Positions 11,548-22,953 are shown, counted from the stretch's first letter. The stretch is DNA of 64,000 nucleotides from Shinella sp. H4-D48 (GCF_022637395.1 NZ_CP093337.1:2874501-2938500); one strand, 5' to 3'. Notes: generated by a model from the letters alone, not told the origin. Made by a program: numbers and translations.

Positions 11548-12759
11548 TCAGCCACCCTCGGCCTGAATGAGGATTTCGATACGGCGGTTGGCGGCAGCCA
11601 TCGGGTCGTCCGCAACCTGCAACCGGCGATCGGCAAAGCCGGTGACCTGGCTGACGCGCTTTTCCTCCAGCCCGCCGCGAACCAGCATGTAATAGGCGCT
11701 CTGCGCACGATCCATCGACAGCCGCCAGTTGTCGTTCTTGCCGCCAGCAAAGGGACGCGCGTCGGTATGACCGCGGATGGCGATTGCGCCCGGCCGTCCT
11801 TCGAGGATCTTGCCGATCTTTTCCATGGCCAGCACCATCTCCTGCCGCGGCACGGCGGAACCGATATTGAACATCGGTGTATCGAGCTGGTCGGTCAGGC
11901 TGACGAGAAGGCCGCCTTCGGTGGGCGTGACGGTCAGGCCTTCGGCAAGCTTGCCGATCGCCCCGATCTCCTTGGCAATCTGCTGTTTCAGCTCGCTCGC
12001 CTGCTTTTCCTCCGTCGCTTTGGCCTCGTCCGCCTTCGTGGTCTCCTCGATCTTTGCCTGCGTTTCGGCATCCGCCTGTTTCAGCGCATCCTCCACGGTG
12101 CGGTCTGTATCGACGGCAGCCATCTGGGTGGCGGACTGGTCCTTGTTTGCGCTTGCTTCGCTGCCGGCATCGGTCGCCTGCGAGATTTCCACCTGCTGCG
12201 TCCAGAAATCGGGATCGAACGGGTCGCGGTACGCCTCGCCGCCGTTCGCGCCGGTGGCCGGGCCGGAATTTGCGGCGCCGCCGTCGCCCTTGGCGCTCAC
12301 ATTCGCCTGCTGGCCGACTTCCTGCGCGATCTCGGACAGGACGGAATAGGGATTGTTGAAGAAGTCGGCCTCGGAATACTGCGTCTCCTCGCCAGCCGTT
12401 GTCTTCTTGTCCTTGCCGCTTTCGGCGCCGTTGCCGCTTTCCTGCTTCTGGCCCTCTTCCTTGGACTTGTCCTGCGTGGCCTCGCCTTCGGCGGTGTTGG
12501 CCGGCTTCTTCACCGATTTCTCCGCCGGCTTGTCATCAGTGAGCTTGATCGGATTGAAATAGGAGGCGACGGAGGCCTTCGTTTCCTCATTGGCCGCATT
12601 GACGAGCCACATGACGAGGAAGAACGCCATCATGGCCGTCATGAAGTCGGCATAAGCAATCTTCCAGGCGGCGGAATGGTGATCGCCGTCATGGTCGCCA
12701 TGGCGCTTGACGATGATGATCTCATTCTTGCCGTGGTGATGATTTTCGCCGTCGCTCAT
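11548..12759 (-). CDS. motB: Flagellar motor stator protein MotB
   Basis: MotB anchors the stator to peptidoglycan and carries the proton-binding aspartate. The 403-residue product has a His-rich N-terminus, one transmembrane helix (IAYADFMTAMMAFFLVMWLV) with Asp38 as the likely proton carrier, a plug segment (NEETKASVASYFNP), a long charged linker and a C-terminal OmpA-like domain (AIRGHTDARPF, RAQSAYYMLVRGG, NRRIEILIQ). It overlaps the FliH-like gene upstream by 4 bases. motA is about 20 kb away, the usual rhizobial split. Confidence 0.95.
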   Translation of the reverse strand: MSDGENHHHGKNEIIIVKRHGDHDGDHHSAAWKIAYADFMTAMMAFFLVMWLVNAANEETKASVASYFNPIKLTDDKPAEKSVKKPANTAEGEATQDKSKEEGQKQESGNGAESGKDKKTTAGEETQYSEADFFNNPYSVLSEIAQEVGQQANVSAKGDGGAANSGPATGANGGEAYRDPFDPDFWTQQVEISQATDAGSEASANKDQSATQMAAVDTDRTVEDALKQADAETQAKIEETTKADEAKATEEKQASELKQQIAKEIGAIGKLAEGLTVTPTEGGLLVSLTDQLDTPMFNIGSAVPRQEMVLAMEKIGKILEGRPGAIAIRGHTDARPFAGGKNDNWRLSMDRAQSAYYMLVRGGLEEKRVSQVTGFADRRLQVADDPMAAANRRIEILIQAEGG

Positions 12760-13409
12760 CCAAGCACCTTGCTGACGGTTTCGGCCCAGGCGGCCATCCG
12801 CGTTACCAGAACGGCGTCACCGAGTTCCACCGTCAAATCCACATCCTGCACTTCGACGTGCCGAAAGACCGGTGTCGGCTCGTTGAAATGCGATTTCAGC
12901 TGGTCAAAGAGGTCTGCCGGCCCCTTCACCGTGATCGTCACGCCCTCGCCGTCCTGCAGGCCTTCCGCAATGACGCGAGCGAGATCGGAAACCGCGCCCT
13001 GCGTCAGGACCTGGCTCATGACCGGTGCCAGCACTTGGGCGGCCTGGGCGGCAACGCTGTCAGCAACCTCGGCGATGAAGGCGGAGAAGCGCTCGGCCAG
13101 CGCCTCCGCATATTCCTGTTCGTACCGCACCTTCAGCGATTCGAGTGCTGCCTGATGAGCGCTTTTCAAGGCAGCCAGCTCGGCCTCGTGACGCGCCAGA
13201 AGCTCCGCCTCGGCAGCCGATTTCCCCTGTTCGAACGCCTCGGCCCGCTCGGCCTCCACATCCACGGCGGGCAAGGCAGGCGCGATGGCAAAGGATTCCG
13301 TCTCTGCGGTTCCATCCCGCTGCGCGAAGCTCGACGGCTTGAAAAGCGGCGCCGGCGGGCGGGCGGGTGCGCTGAAGTCCTTGAGATAGCGGGCGAGATG
13401 CACACTCAT
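12756..13409 (-). CDS. Uncharacterised motility protein, FliH-like coiled coil
   Basis: A 217-residue protein with a short Pro-rich N-terminus (MSVHLARYLKDFS, PARPPAPLFKP), a long alanine/glutamate-rich coiled coil (about residues 55-130) and a C-terminal domain containing VTITVKGPADLFDQLKSHF. This layout resembles FliH, the regulator of the FliI ATPase. No other fliH candidate is seen in the window although fliI is present. FliH identity is an inference from architecture and context; the N-terminal tryptophan motif of enteric FliH is not seen. Start chosen at 13409; the frame extends to 13589 without family-like sequence. It overlaps motB by 4 bases. Confidence 0.6.
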   Translation of the reverse strand: MSVHLARYLKDFSAPARPPAPLFKPSSFAQRDGTAETESFAIAPALPAVDVEAERAEAFEQGKSAAEAELLARHEAELAALKSAHQAALESLKVRYEQEYAEALAERFSAFIAEVADSVAAQAAQVLAPVMSQVLTQGAVSDLARVIAEGLQDGEGVTITVKGPADLFDQLKSHFNEPTPVFRHVEVQDVDLTVELGDAVLVTRMAAWAETVSKVLG

Positions 13410-13669
13410 GCCGGCCCCCGCGAAACCGCATTGTGCCCGATGAACGCGCAAAAGGCCCGGCGGGGAAACCGCGGACCGCTTGAACGCTCGCTCTCGAAAA
13501 CACTTGTACCTGACAACACCGGTGACCTGTCTCCTGGACATAGCGCCCTCCGGGAGGCGGAAAGCGCACAATCTTCCTGATCGTGCCATCGAGCCTAGGG
13601 GTTCAAACTTGTGCGAGGATGAAGGGTGCTGGGCCGCGCCAGGGCAAATAGCGCGACCCAGCCGCCCGT

Positions 13670-13693
13670 CCCGGCCGATGACCAGCGGCCGGG
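13670..13693 (-). terminator. Hairpin downstream of the third flagellin gene (weak terminator candidate)
   Basis: The 305 bases between the FliH-like start and the flagellin stop contain an inverted repeat, CCCGGCCG then an 8-base loop then CGGCCGGG. It lies 22 bases after the flagellin stop codon. There is no T-run on either side, so a classical rho-independent terminator is not supported; it could stabilise the mRNA 3' end. No gene is seen in the rest of the interval. Confidence 0.35.
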
Positions 13694-13714
13694 CGGATGG
13701 AAACCTCTTTGCTC

Positions 13715-14695
13715 TTACTGGCGGAAGAGCTGAAGGATGTTTTCGGCGCTCGAATTGGCGATGGAGAGCGACTGGATGCCGAGCTGCTGCTGGGTCTGCA
13801 ACGCCTTGAGGCGGGTCGATTCCTCGTTCATGTCGGCGTCCACCAGACGGCCGATGCCCTTGTCGATCACGTCGCCGAGCGTGGCAACGAAGCTTTCCTG
13901 CATTTCGATGCGCTTGGTGATGGCGCCGAGCGTGGAAGCCGCATTGGTCAGGTCCTTGAGGATGAAGTCCGTGACGCTGATCATGGCGTCCAGTTCCTCA
14001 TAGGTCGTGTCGTTAGTGATCTCGATCTCGGTGCCGGTGTCGGGCGTGGCCGAGTCGATCGTCTTGCTCATGTCGATCAGGTAGTAGTCGCCCGTGAGCG
14101 CCGTCGGATCGGATGCCAGCGTCGAGGCGTCGATCGCCTTTGTCAGATAGCCGTCGGCGGGGTTCTCGACATCGATCAGCACGGAATTGGCGGTATCGAA
14201 GTCCAGCGTGGCGACCTTGACGTTACCGTCGGCCGAGCGGACGAAGGACGCCACAACAGACTTGATGCCGAGCGCATCGGTGCCGGCATTGTAAAGCCAG
14301 TTCTCGCCGGAGAAGGACGCGGACTGCGCGGCCGAGACCAGCTGGTTCTTCAGTTCCTTGATTTCATCGTTGATCTTCGTCTTGTCGACGCCGGGCTCGC
14401 GGGCGGCGACAAGCTTCGCCTTGATCTCGCTGAGCACGTCGATGACGTTTTCCAGAGCCGTGTAAGCGGTATCGACCTTGGCGGCGCCGAGGCCGAGCGC
14501 GTCGGCGACGGTGGAGATGGCGCGGTTGTCTGACCGCATGGTCGTGGCGATCGACCAGTAGGCGGCATTGTCGGCGGCGGTTTCGACGCGCAGGCCGGAG
14601 GAGACGCGCGCCTGCGTCGTCTGCATGTTGGTGTCGATGGAACGAAGCGTCTGCAGCGCCGCCATGGCGGCGGAGTTGGTCAGAATACTGGTCAT
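13715..14695 (-). CDS. Flagellin (third, FlaC/FlaD-like)
   Basis: A 326-residue filament subunit. The conserved N-terminal D0/D1 (MTSILTNSAAMAALQTLRSI, then SSGLRVETAADNAAYWSIAT) and C-terminal D1/D0 (DADMNEESTRLKALQTQQQL, then GIQSLSIANSSAENILQLFR) flank a variable middle. It is the most divergent of the three flagellins (VETAADN instead of VG.ASDN). Start at 14695 chosen because all three flagellins begin MxSILTN. Upstream lie a sequence block shared with the other flagellin leaders and three TTAA-N7-TTAA boxes, suggesting control separate from the other two. Confidence 0.94.
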   Translation of the reverse strand: MTSILTNSAAMAALQTLRSIDTNMQTTQARVSSGLRVETAADNAAYWSIATTMRSDNRAISTVADALGLGAAKVDTAYTALENVIDVLSEIKAKLVAAREPGVDKTKINDEIKELKNQLVSAAQSASFSGENWLYNAGTDALGIKSVVASFVRSADGNVKVATLDFDTANSVLIDVENPADGYLTKAIDASTLASDPTALTGDYYLIDMSKTIDSATPDTGTEIEITNDTTYEELDAMISVTDFILKDLTNAASTLGAITKRIEMQESFVATLGDVIDKGIGRLVDADMNEESTRLKALQTQQQLGIQSLSIANSSAENILQLFRQ

Positions 14696-14721
14696 TGGCA
14701 CTTGCCCTGAAATGAAGTGTC

Positions 14722-14771
14722 GGGGACATGCCGGAGTGAGGCGGGACCGGTAACGCGGAGGGGCTTCATGC
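14722..14771 (-). promoter_or_regulatory. Shared flagellin upstream element (copy 1)
   Basis: Read on the minus strand: GCATGAAGCCC, then CGTTACCGGT, then CTCCGGCATGTCCCC, ending 27 bases before the start codon. The same three blocks in the same order lie upstream of the other two flagellins (21846-21890 and 22985-23036). It may be promoter plus untranslated leader, and a possible FlbT contact; this role is inferred. Confidence 0.55.
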
Positions 14772-14811
14772 ATCCGACGCGCTTGTTTGCCCTGGCGTCG
14801 GTCCAACGTTC

Positions 14812-14871
14812 TTAAGCATTGGTTAACGAGGAATGGTTAACAAATGGTTAATGCCGTTAAGGAAAGCTTAA
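14812..14871. promoter_or_regulatory. Cluster of three CtrA-like TTAA-N7-TTAA boxes
   Basis: Boxes at 14812-14826 (TTAAGCATTGGTTAA), 14837-14851 (TTAACAAATGGTTAA) and 14857-14871 (TTAAGGAAAGCTTAA) each have exactly seven bases between the TTAA half-sites. They lie 117-176 bases upstream of the third flagellin. The middle box, read in reverse with its flank, is identical over 21 bases to the box upstream of visN. CtrA is the expected binder for this pattern in alphaproteobacteria; binding here is inferred. Confidence 0.6.
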
Positions 14872-14932
14872 GGGAGATTACGGAAGCGTAAATTCAGGGG
14901 CCATCAGGACGGTGCGCATCGCGAGCTGGCGC

Positions 14933-14970
14933 GCAAAACAAAAACGGCGCGACCGAAGTCGCGCCGTTTT
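14933..14970 (-). terminator. Rho-independent terminator of the octad-repeat protein gene
   Basis: A perfect 13-base stem (14941-14953 with 14958-14970) with a four-base loop, TTCG on the minus strand, followed there by TTTTTGTTTTG. It lies 36 bases after the stop of the 702-residue repeat protein and separates that gene from the third flagellin downstream. Confidence 0.88.
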
Positions 14971-15005
14971 CAGTTTCCATCGATACTGCCCGAGGCAGCA
15001 AGGGC

Positions 15006-17114
15006 TCAGGCGTTGCTTTCGGCGTAGGCCGCGATCACTGCGAGCAGGACGTCGTTCTGCATGGCAGCAACCTGCTTGTCGCTGAAGGACTTGATCTGGG
15101 TTTCGCCCAGTTCACCGATCTGGTCGACGGTGAGACCCGAGACCGCCTTGATATTGATCGCTGCGATTTCGTCATCCTCGAAGGTCGCCAGCGCGGTCTT
15201 CGTGAAGGCGCCGATTGCTGTTGAGGACATGACTGCGATCTGCTCCTTTGTGAAGGCCGTCGCCTGGGTGTCGCTGAACTCGCCGATTTGGGTCGCCGTA
15301 AGCGCTGCGGCCTGCTTGGTGGTCAGCGCCGCGACCTGGGCATCGGTCAGAGCCTGGATCTGCTCGACCACCAGAGAAGCAACCTGCGCGGTCGTCAGAG
15401 CCTTGATCTGTCCTTCGGTCAGGTTCTTGATCTGCTCGTCCGGGTCGAGAGCCGCGACCTGGGTCGTGGTCAGCGCTGCAAGCTGCTTGTTATCGAGGTG
15501 AGCGACGTTGATTGCCTTGATCTGATCGGCTTCGAGGCCGGCGATCTGCTTTGTCGAAAGCGCCTTAACCTGCGCTTCAAGCAGTTCCTTGACCTGCGCG
15601 TCGGGATCAAGCGCGTTAAGCTGCGTGATGTTGAGCGCCTGAATCTGCTTTTCCGTCAGTGCCTTGAGCTGCGTGGCGTCGAGCTCGGCGATGTGCTGGT
15701 CGCTGAGGCCGGCGAGCGACTTCGGCTTGATCAAGGCAATTTCATCCGCCGTGAACGACTTGAAGTCTTCAGCCGAGATTGCTGCGAGAGCCGTGGCGCT
15801 CAGAGCGGCAACCTGATCTTCCGTCAGATTGGTAGCAAGGTCGCCGGTGAGCGCAGCCGCCTGTGCTGCCGTGATCGATGCAACCTGCTTGGTGGTCAGG
15901 TCGTCGATGAGGCCGGCATCGATCGTGCCGATATGGGCGGCGGTCAGGCCGGAGAAAGCCTTGACGCTGATCGACTTGAGCTGATCGGCATCGAAATTCT
16001 TGATCTGGTCGGCGTCACCGAGAGCCGTGATGGCAGCGGCATTGAGACCGGCGATCTGCTGGGTCGTCAGGTTCTTGACCTGATCGTCGCTCAGATTGCC
16101 AAGCTGGGTCGGCGTGAATGCTGCAATTTGCTTCGGCGCCAGATCGGCGATCTGCGTGTCGCCGATCTTGGTGACATCCAGTGCCTGGAGTTGCGCCGTC
16201 GTCAGAGCCTTGACCTGGGTGGCGTCAAGCGCCTGTACCTGGGTAGCGCCGTCGAGGTCGCCGATCTGGGCAACCGTCAGTGCAGAGATCTGCTTGGCGG
16301 AAAGGTCCGTGATCTTGGCACCGAGATCGGCAACGTCGAGAACCTTGACCTGTGCGGCAGTGAAGGCCTTGATCTGCGTGGCGTCGAAGGCACCGAGCTG
16401 GGTGGTGGCATCGAGAGCGCCGACCTGCGTATCCGACAGCGCGGCAATCTGCTTGGCGGTGAGGTCCGTGGCCTTGCCGGCCAGCGCCGTGACATCGATC
16501 GACTTGACCTGGGCGGCGGTGAAGGCCTTGACCTGCGTGGCGTCGAGGGCAGCGTAGGCATCCGGGTCTAGCGCGGTAACCTGCGACGTGGTCAGAGCGG
16601 CGATCTGCTTCGTGCCCAGTTTGCCGGAGGTGACGAGAGCCGTTGCATCCGCATCAGAAAGGGCAGCGATCGTCTTGGTGCTGATAGCAGCGATTTCGTC
16701 GTCTTCCATCGCGGCAAGACCACCGGTCAGGGCCAAAATGCCGCTGATGGCGTTGGCATCGAGTGCCTTGATATGCGTCTTCGTCAGGGCGGTTACCTGC
16801 GCGACGTCGAAAGCGTCGTCGTTTTCAGCGTAGATCGCCGAAACCTGGGCTGCGGAAAGGTTGGCAACGCCGGTGCCGATCGCTGCGATCTGGTCATCCG
16901 ACAGGCTTTTGACGGCCGAAATGGTGATGGCCTTGAACTGTGCGGCGGTGAAATCCTTGACGCCATCCTTATTGAGGGAGGCGAGCTTTTCGCCATCAAG
17001 CGTCTTGATCTGTGCAGCGGACAGCGACTTTACGTCGTCAGCCGTCAGGCCTGCGAGAATGGTTTTGTCGAGAAGGGCGAACTGGGCGGGCTTCAGGGCG
17101 GAAATAATCGACAT
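15006..17114 (-). CDS. Large octapeptide-repeat protein of unknown function
   Basis: A 702-residue protein built almost wholly of an eight-residue unit, consensus L-(T/S/D)-x-x-Q-(I/V)-x-A, for example LTTKQAAA, LTATQIGE, LSTKQIAG, LTEGQIKA. By eye there are roughly 75-80 units, some with insertions of 1-8 residues. It is rich in Ala, Thr, Gln, Leu and Asp; I see no Cys or Trp. No signal peptide or membrane segment is visible; the C-terminus is AAYAESNA. The start at 17114 (MSIISALKPAQFALL) follows GAGGT. It has its own terminator and is divergent from a GT41 glycosyltransferase. A secreted or surface structural protein, perhaps a glycosylation target, is possible; no function is known to me. 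Confidence 0.85.
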   Translation of the reverse strand: MSIISALKPAQFALLDKTILAGLTADDVKSLSAAQIKTLDGEKLASLNKDGVKDFTAAQFKAITISAVKSLSDDQIAAIGTGVANLSAAQVSAIYAENDDAFDVAQVTALTKTHIKALDANAISGILALTGGLAAMEDDEIAAISTKTIAALSDADATALVTSGKLGTKQIAALTTSQVTALDPDAYAALDATQVKAFTAAQVKSIDVTALAGKATDLTAKQIAALSDTQVGALDATTQLGAFDATQIKAFTAAQVKVLDVADLGAKITDLSAKQISALTVAQIGDLDGATQVQALDATQVKALTTAQLQALDVTKIGDTQIADLAPKQIAAFTPTQLGNLSDDQVKNLTTQQIAGLNAAAITALGDADQIKNFDADQLKSISVKAFSGLTAAHIGTIDAGLIDDLTTKQVASITAAQAAALTGDLATNLTEDQVAALSATALAAISAEDFKSFTADEIALIKPKSLAGLSDQHIAELDATQLKALTEKQIQALNITQLNALDPDAQVKELLEAQVKALSTKQIAGLEADQIKAINVAHLDNKQLAALTTTQVAALDPDEQIKNLTEGQIKALTTAQVASLVVEQIQALTDAQVAALTTKQAAALTATQIGEFSDTQATAFTKEQIAVMSSTAIGAFTKTALATFEDDEIAAINIKAVSGLTVDQIGELGETQIKSFSDKQVAAMQNDVLLAVIAAYAESNA
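15030..17030 (-). repeat. Tandem coding repeat, about 24-base period (degenerate)
   Basis: The gene for the octad protein consists of degenerate 24-base tandem units; strings such as GCCTTGACCTGGGTGGCGTC (plus strand) recur with variation. The units diverge in sequence but keep the Leu...Gln-Ile/Val...Ala spacing, so the array is old and held by protein-level selection rather than a recent expansion. Boundaries are approximate. Confidence 0.7.
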
Positions 17115-17262
17115 CGTGTCTACCTCGGTGCTTGGCCAAATGTGATTCTTCGCAAGACACGGCCACGGCATGAGGACGGCGGTCTCTCATGCTTGCCCCA
17201 AAGATTGCTCAGGACGTTTGAACGCCAGGAATCCCGCAAGACGAAGAATGTTTAAGGAGGAC

Positions 17263-17370
17263 ATGGCTCGCACGAGCCTGCGCATCGGGGCGTCATGCTT
17301 CCGGGCGCTTCGAATGAGCCCGATCCCTATGCCAGCAGCCGCGAGTATCCGCGACTGGTGCCAGTGTTAG
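17263..17370 (+). CDS. Possible 35-residue leader peptide (doubtful)
   Basis: A short frame, MARTSLRIGASCFRALRMSP onward, ends TAG at 17370, upstream of the glycosyltransferase gene. A strong AAGGAGG lies only 2 bases before the ATG, closer than normal. The CtrA-like box at 17381 follows its stop. It may be chance; no similarity is recognised. Confidence 0.15.
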   Translation: MARTSLRIGASCFRALRMSPIPMPAAASIRDWCQC

Positions 17371-17380
17371 GATACAACCT

Positions 17381-17396
17381 TTAATTTCCCATTAAC
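17381..17396. promoter_or_regulatory. CtrA-like box between the octad-repeat gene and the glycosyltransferase
   Basis: TTAATTTCCCATTAA followed by C fits TTAA-N7-TTAA. It lies 126-141 bases upstream of the glycosyltransferase start and about 267 bases upstream of the divergent repeat-protein start, in a 407-base interval (17115-17521) that must hold both promoters. A small inverted repeat (GGCCT-GAA-AGGCC, 17491-17503) lies just before the glycosyltransferase start. No other feature is seen in the interval apart from the doubtful short frame. Confidence 0.5.
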
Positions 17397-17521
17397 AGCA
17401 CATGCCATGTTCCCTGAATCGAACAGTGGCCGCCAGCCAGAAGCAAGTCTGGACGGCTATGACGGCAAAACTCTCCTACCGCCCAGATAGGGCCTGAAAG
17501 GCCGATACCGCACAGGATGCC

Positions 17522-20745
<3,224 letters not shown>

Positions 20746-20762
20746 CGGATGCCCTAACGGCA

Positions 20763-20787
20763 AAGGCCCCGGCAGAACCGGGGCCTT
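20763..20787. terminator. Bidirectional hairpin between glf and a flagellin gene
   Basis: A perfect 10-base stem (AAGGCCCCGG with CCGGGGCCTT) around a 5-base loop, 17 bases after the glf stop and 35 bases after the flagellin stop on the other strand. T-runs are short (CTTT on the minus side). It ends two convergent genes. Confidence 0.7.
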
Positions 20788-20821
20788 CGAAACTGTGTCA
20801 AACGGTCGACCCGTCTTTCGA

Positions 20822-21811
20822 TTAACGGAAGAGCGAGAGGATGCCTTCCGACGAGGAGTTGGCGATCGAGAGTGCCTGGATGCCGAGCTGCTGCTGGGTC
20901 TGCAGGGCCTTGAGGCGGGTGGACTCTTCGTTCATGTCGGCATCGACCAGGCGGCCAACGCCCTTGTCGATGGCGTCCGTCAGCTTGTTGGCGAAATCTT
21001 CCTGCAGGTTGATGCGCATGGAGATCGAGCCGAGTTGCGAAGCAGCCTTCGTCATCTGCTGAAGAGCAGCTTCCACGAGCGACAGGGCGTCGGCCATGTC
21101 GGCGTCGGTATAATCTGTGATCGTCATGTTGACGACGGTCGTTGCAGCATCCCAGTCGGCCGAAGCAGCCGTTACACCGAGATCGTCAGAAACCGAGCCG
21201 AGGATACCACCAGCGCTGGCCGTGTGATCGTCCGTATCGACGGTCGAGAACAGAACGTTCGAATTGGTGCCGGCGCCAACGTCCGGGAGGTCCTGCAGCG
21301 TGTAGGTCGTGGTGCTGACCTTGACGGTGCCGTCGGCGCTGCGGATGAAGCCGGAGACGACGGTCTTGTCGGCAACGTTTGTCGGGGCGGTGTCGGTGTT
21401 GTCGTAGACCAGCCAGTTCTGGCCGTTGAACGCGGCGCCGCTGGCGATCGAAACCAGCTGCTGCTGCAGCTGCGTGATTTCTTCCTGAACCTTGGCCTTA
21501 TCGACGCCCTGTTCGGTGGCGGCGGTTACCTTGGCCTTGATTTCCTTGACGACATCGATGGCGGCTTCCATGCCGGCATAAGCGGTGTCGACCTTGGCGG
21601 CACCCAGGCCCAGGGCGTCCTGAACAGCAGAGAGGGCCATATTGTCCGAACGCATCGTGGTCGCGATGGACCAGTAGGCAGCGTTGTCGGAGGCTTCGCC
21701 GACGCGAGCGCCCGAGGAAACACGATCCTGCGTGGTTTCCATCGAGGTGCCGATCGAGCGCAGGGTCTGGAGAGCGGACATAGCCGCGACGTTGGTAAGA
21801 ATGCTGGTCAT
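20822..21811 (-). CDS. Flagellin (FlaB-like)
   Basis: A 329-residue filament subunit. Conserved N-terminus (MTSILTNVAAMSALQTLRSI, then SSGARVGEASDNAAYWSIAT) and C-terminus (DKGVGRLVDADMNEESTRLK, IANSSSEGILSLFR) flank a Thr/Asp-rich variable centre (about residues 130-235), which has many potential O-glycosylation Ser/Thr. It lies between glf and another flagellin and carries the shared upstream element. Naming against S. meliloti flaA-D is by position only. Confidence 0.95.
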   Translation of the reverse strand: MTSILTNVAAMSALQTLRSIGTSMETTQDRVSSGARVGEASDNAAYWSIATTMRSDNMALSAVQDALGLGAAKVDTAYAGMEAAIDVVKEIKAKVTAATEQGVDKAKVQEEITQLQQQLVSIASGAAFNGQNWLVYDNTDTAPTNVADKTVVSGFIRSADGTVKVSTTTYTLQDLPDVGAGTNSNVLFSTVDTDDHTASAGGILGSVSDDLGVTAASADWDAATTVVNMTITDYTDADMADALSLVEAALQQMTKAASQLGSISMRINLQEDFANKLTDAIDKGVGRLVDADMNEESTRLKALQTQQQLGIQALSIANSSSEGILSLFR

Positions 21812-21845
21812 GAGATGCGTGCCCCTTGAGTGGCTGACTGAGGAA

Positions 21846-21890
21846 GGGCATTCCGGATGTTAGCCGGGGAACGGTGGTCAGCATCATGCC
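21846..21890 (-). promoter_or_regulatory. Shared flagellin upstream element (copy 2)
   Basis: Minus strand: GCATGATGCTGACC, then CGTTCCCCGG, then ATCCGGAATGCCC, ending 35 bases before the start codon. It aligns block by block with copies 1 and 3. Upstream, GGTTAA motifs at 21899 and 21912 have a nine-base spacer between the TTAA half-sites, not seven, so they are not called as a CtrA box. Confidence 0.5.
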
Positions 21891-21975
21891 TGCTAACCGG
21901 TTAAGTTTCTTGGTTAACCCACCGTTTCGATGGGCCAAGAAAACCGCAATAAAGTTAATGAAGTCTTGAGCGCGG

Positions 21976-22015
21976 AAAAAAAATGCAAAAAGCCGCCCCC
22001 GTCACCGGGAGCGGC
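21976..22015 (-). terminator. Rho-independent terminator of the first flagellin gene
   Basis: On the minus strand a 10-base stem (GCCGCTCCCG with CGGGGGCGGC, one G-T pair) with loop GTGA is followed by TTTTTGCATTTTTTTT. It lies 54 bases after the flagellin stop and separates two flagellin units. Confidence 0.9.
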
Positions 22016-22068
22016 CTTTTCGAAGGTGGGGCGCGGGTCAGCCTTCCGCGCCTTCCCCCATCCGTCTA

Positions 22069-22953
22069 TTAACGGAAGAGCGAGAGGATGTTCTGCGAGT
22101 TGGAGTTCGCGATCGACAGCGACTGGATCGCCAGCTGCTGCTGGGTCTGCAGGGCCTTGAGGCGCGTGGACTCTTCGTTCATGTCGGCGTCGACGAGGCG
22201 GCCTACGCCCTTGTCGATGGCGTCGGAAAGCTTCGAAGCGAAGTCTTCCTGAAGCGTGATGCGCTTGGACAGCGAGCCGAGCGTCGAGCCGACGGTCTGC
22301 ATGCTGGACAGGGCGGTTTCGACCGTGCTTAGGTGAGTGGCCATGTCGGTGTCATCTTCGGTACCGTCGAGTTCGATGGCCATGACATTAGCGAGAATGC
22401 CTGTAGAGTCATCGATCGTATCGGTCGCTGGGTCATAGGCGCCGAACAGCGAGCCGGCCTGGGCGTCGTAGGCTGCGGTCGTGACCTTGACGGTGCCGTC
22501 GCCGCCGCGAACGAAGCCGGTTACGACAGTCGCGTCGTCCGCACCGCCAGCCAGCCAGTTTTCGCCGTTGAACGAAGCGCCTGAGCCAATGCTCTTCAGC
22601 TGTTCCTGGAGCTGCTTGAGTTCTTCCTGGACCTTGACCTTGTCGACGCCCTGTTCGGTTGCCGTGACGAGCTTGGCCTTGATTTCCTTGACGACGTCGA
22701 TCGCAGCTTCAACACCGGCATAGGCCGTGTCGACCTTTGCGGCGCCGAGGCCGAGGGCGTCCTGAACGGCGGAGAGGGCTGCGTTGTCGGAACGCATGGT
22801 GGTCGCGATCGACCAGTAGGCAGCGTTGTCCGAAGCCGCGCCAACACGCTGGCCGGACGAAATGCGGCCCTGCGTGGTTTCCATGTCGTTGTTGATCGTG
22901 CGCAGCGTCTGGAGAGCCGACATTGCAGACGTGTTGGTGAGAATGCTCGACAT
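22069..22953 (-). CDS. flaA: Flagellin (FlaA-like)
   Basis: A 294-residue filament subunit, the shortest of three here. N-terminus MSSILTNTSAMSALQTLRTI with SSGQRVGAASDNAAYWSIAT; C-terminus DADMNEESTRLKALQTQQQL ending SNSQNILSLFR. It is the flagellin next to fliP, the position of flaA in S. meliloti, and has a strong terminator, its own upstream element and a 237-base upstream interval. It is probably the principal filament protein, by analogy. Confidence 0.95.
   Translation of the reverse strand: MSSILTNTSAMSALQTLRTINNDMETTQGRISSGQRVGAASDNAAYWSIATTMRSDNAALSAVQDALGLGAAKVDTAYAGVEAAIDVVKEIKAKLVTATEQGVDKVKVQEELKQLQEQLKSIGSGASFNGENWLAGGADDATVVTGFVRGGDGTVKVTTAAYDAQAGSLFGAYDPATDTIDDSTGILANVMAIELDGTEDDTDMATHLSTVETALSSMQTVGSTLGSLSKRITLQEDFASKLSDAIDKGVGRLVDADMNEESTRLKALQTQQQLAIQSLSIANSNSQNILSLFR

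Noticed and set aside
15006-17114. Reading the octad-repeat DNA as a CRISPR array or non-coding satellite.
   Set aside because: No constant repeat with unique spacers; the period is 24 bases in frame with a single long gene having a ribosome site and terminator.
21899-21917. TTAA pair upstream of the FlaB-like flagellin.
   Set aside because: Spacer is nine bases; not the CtrA form.
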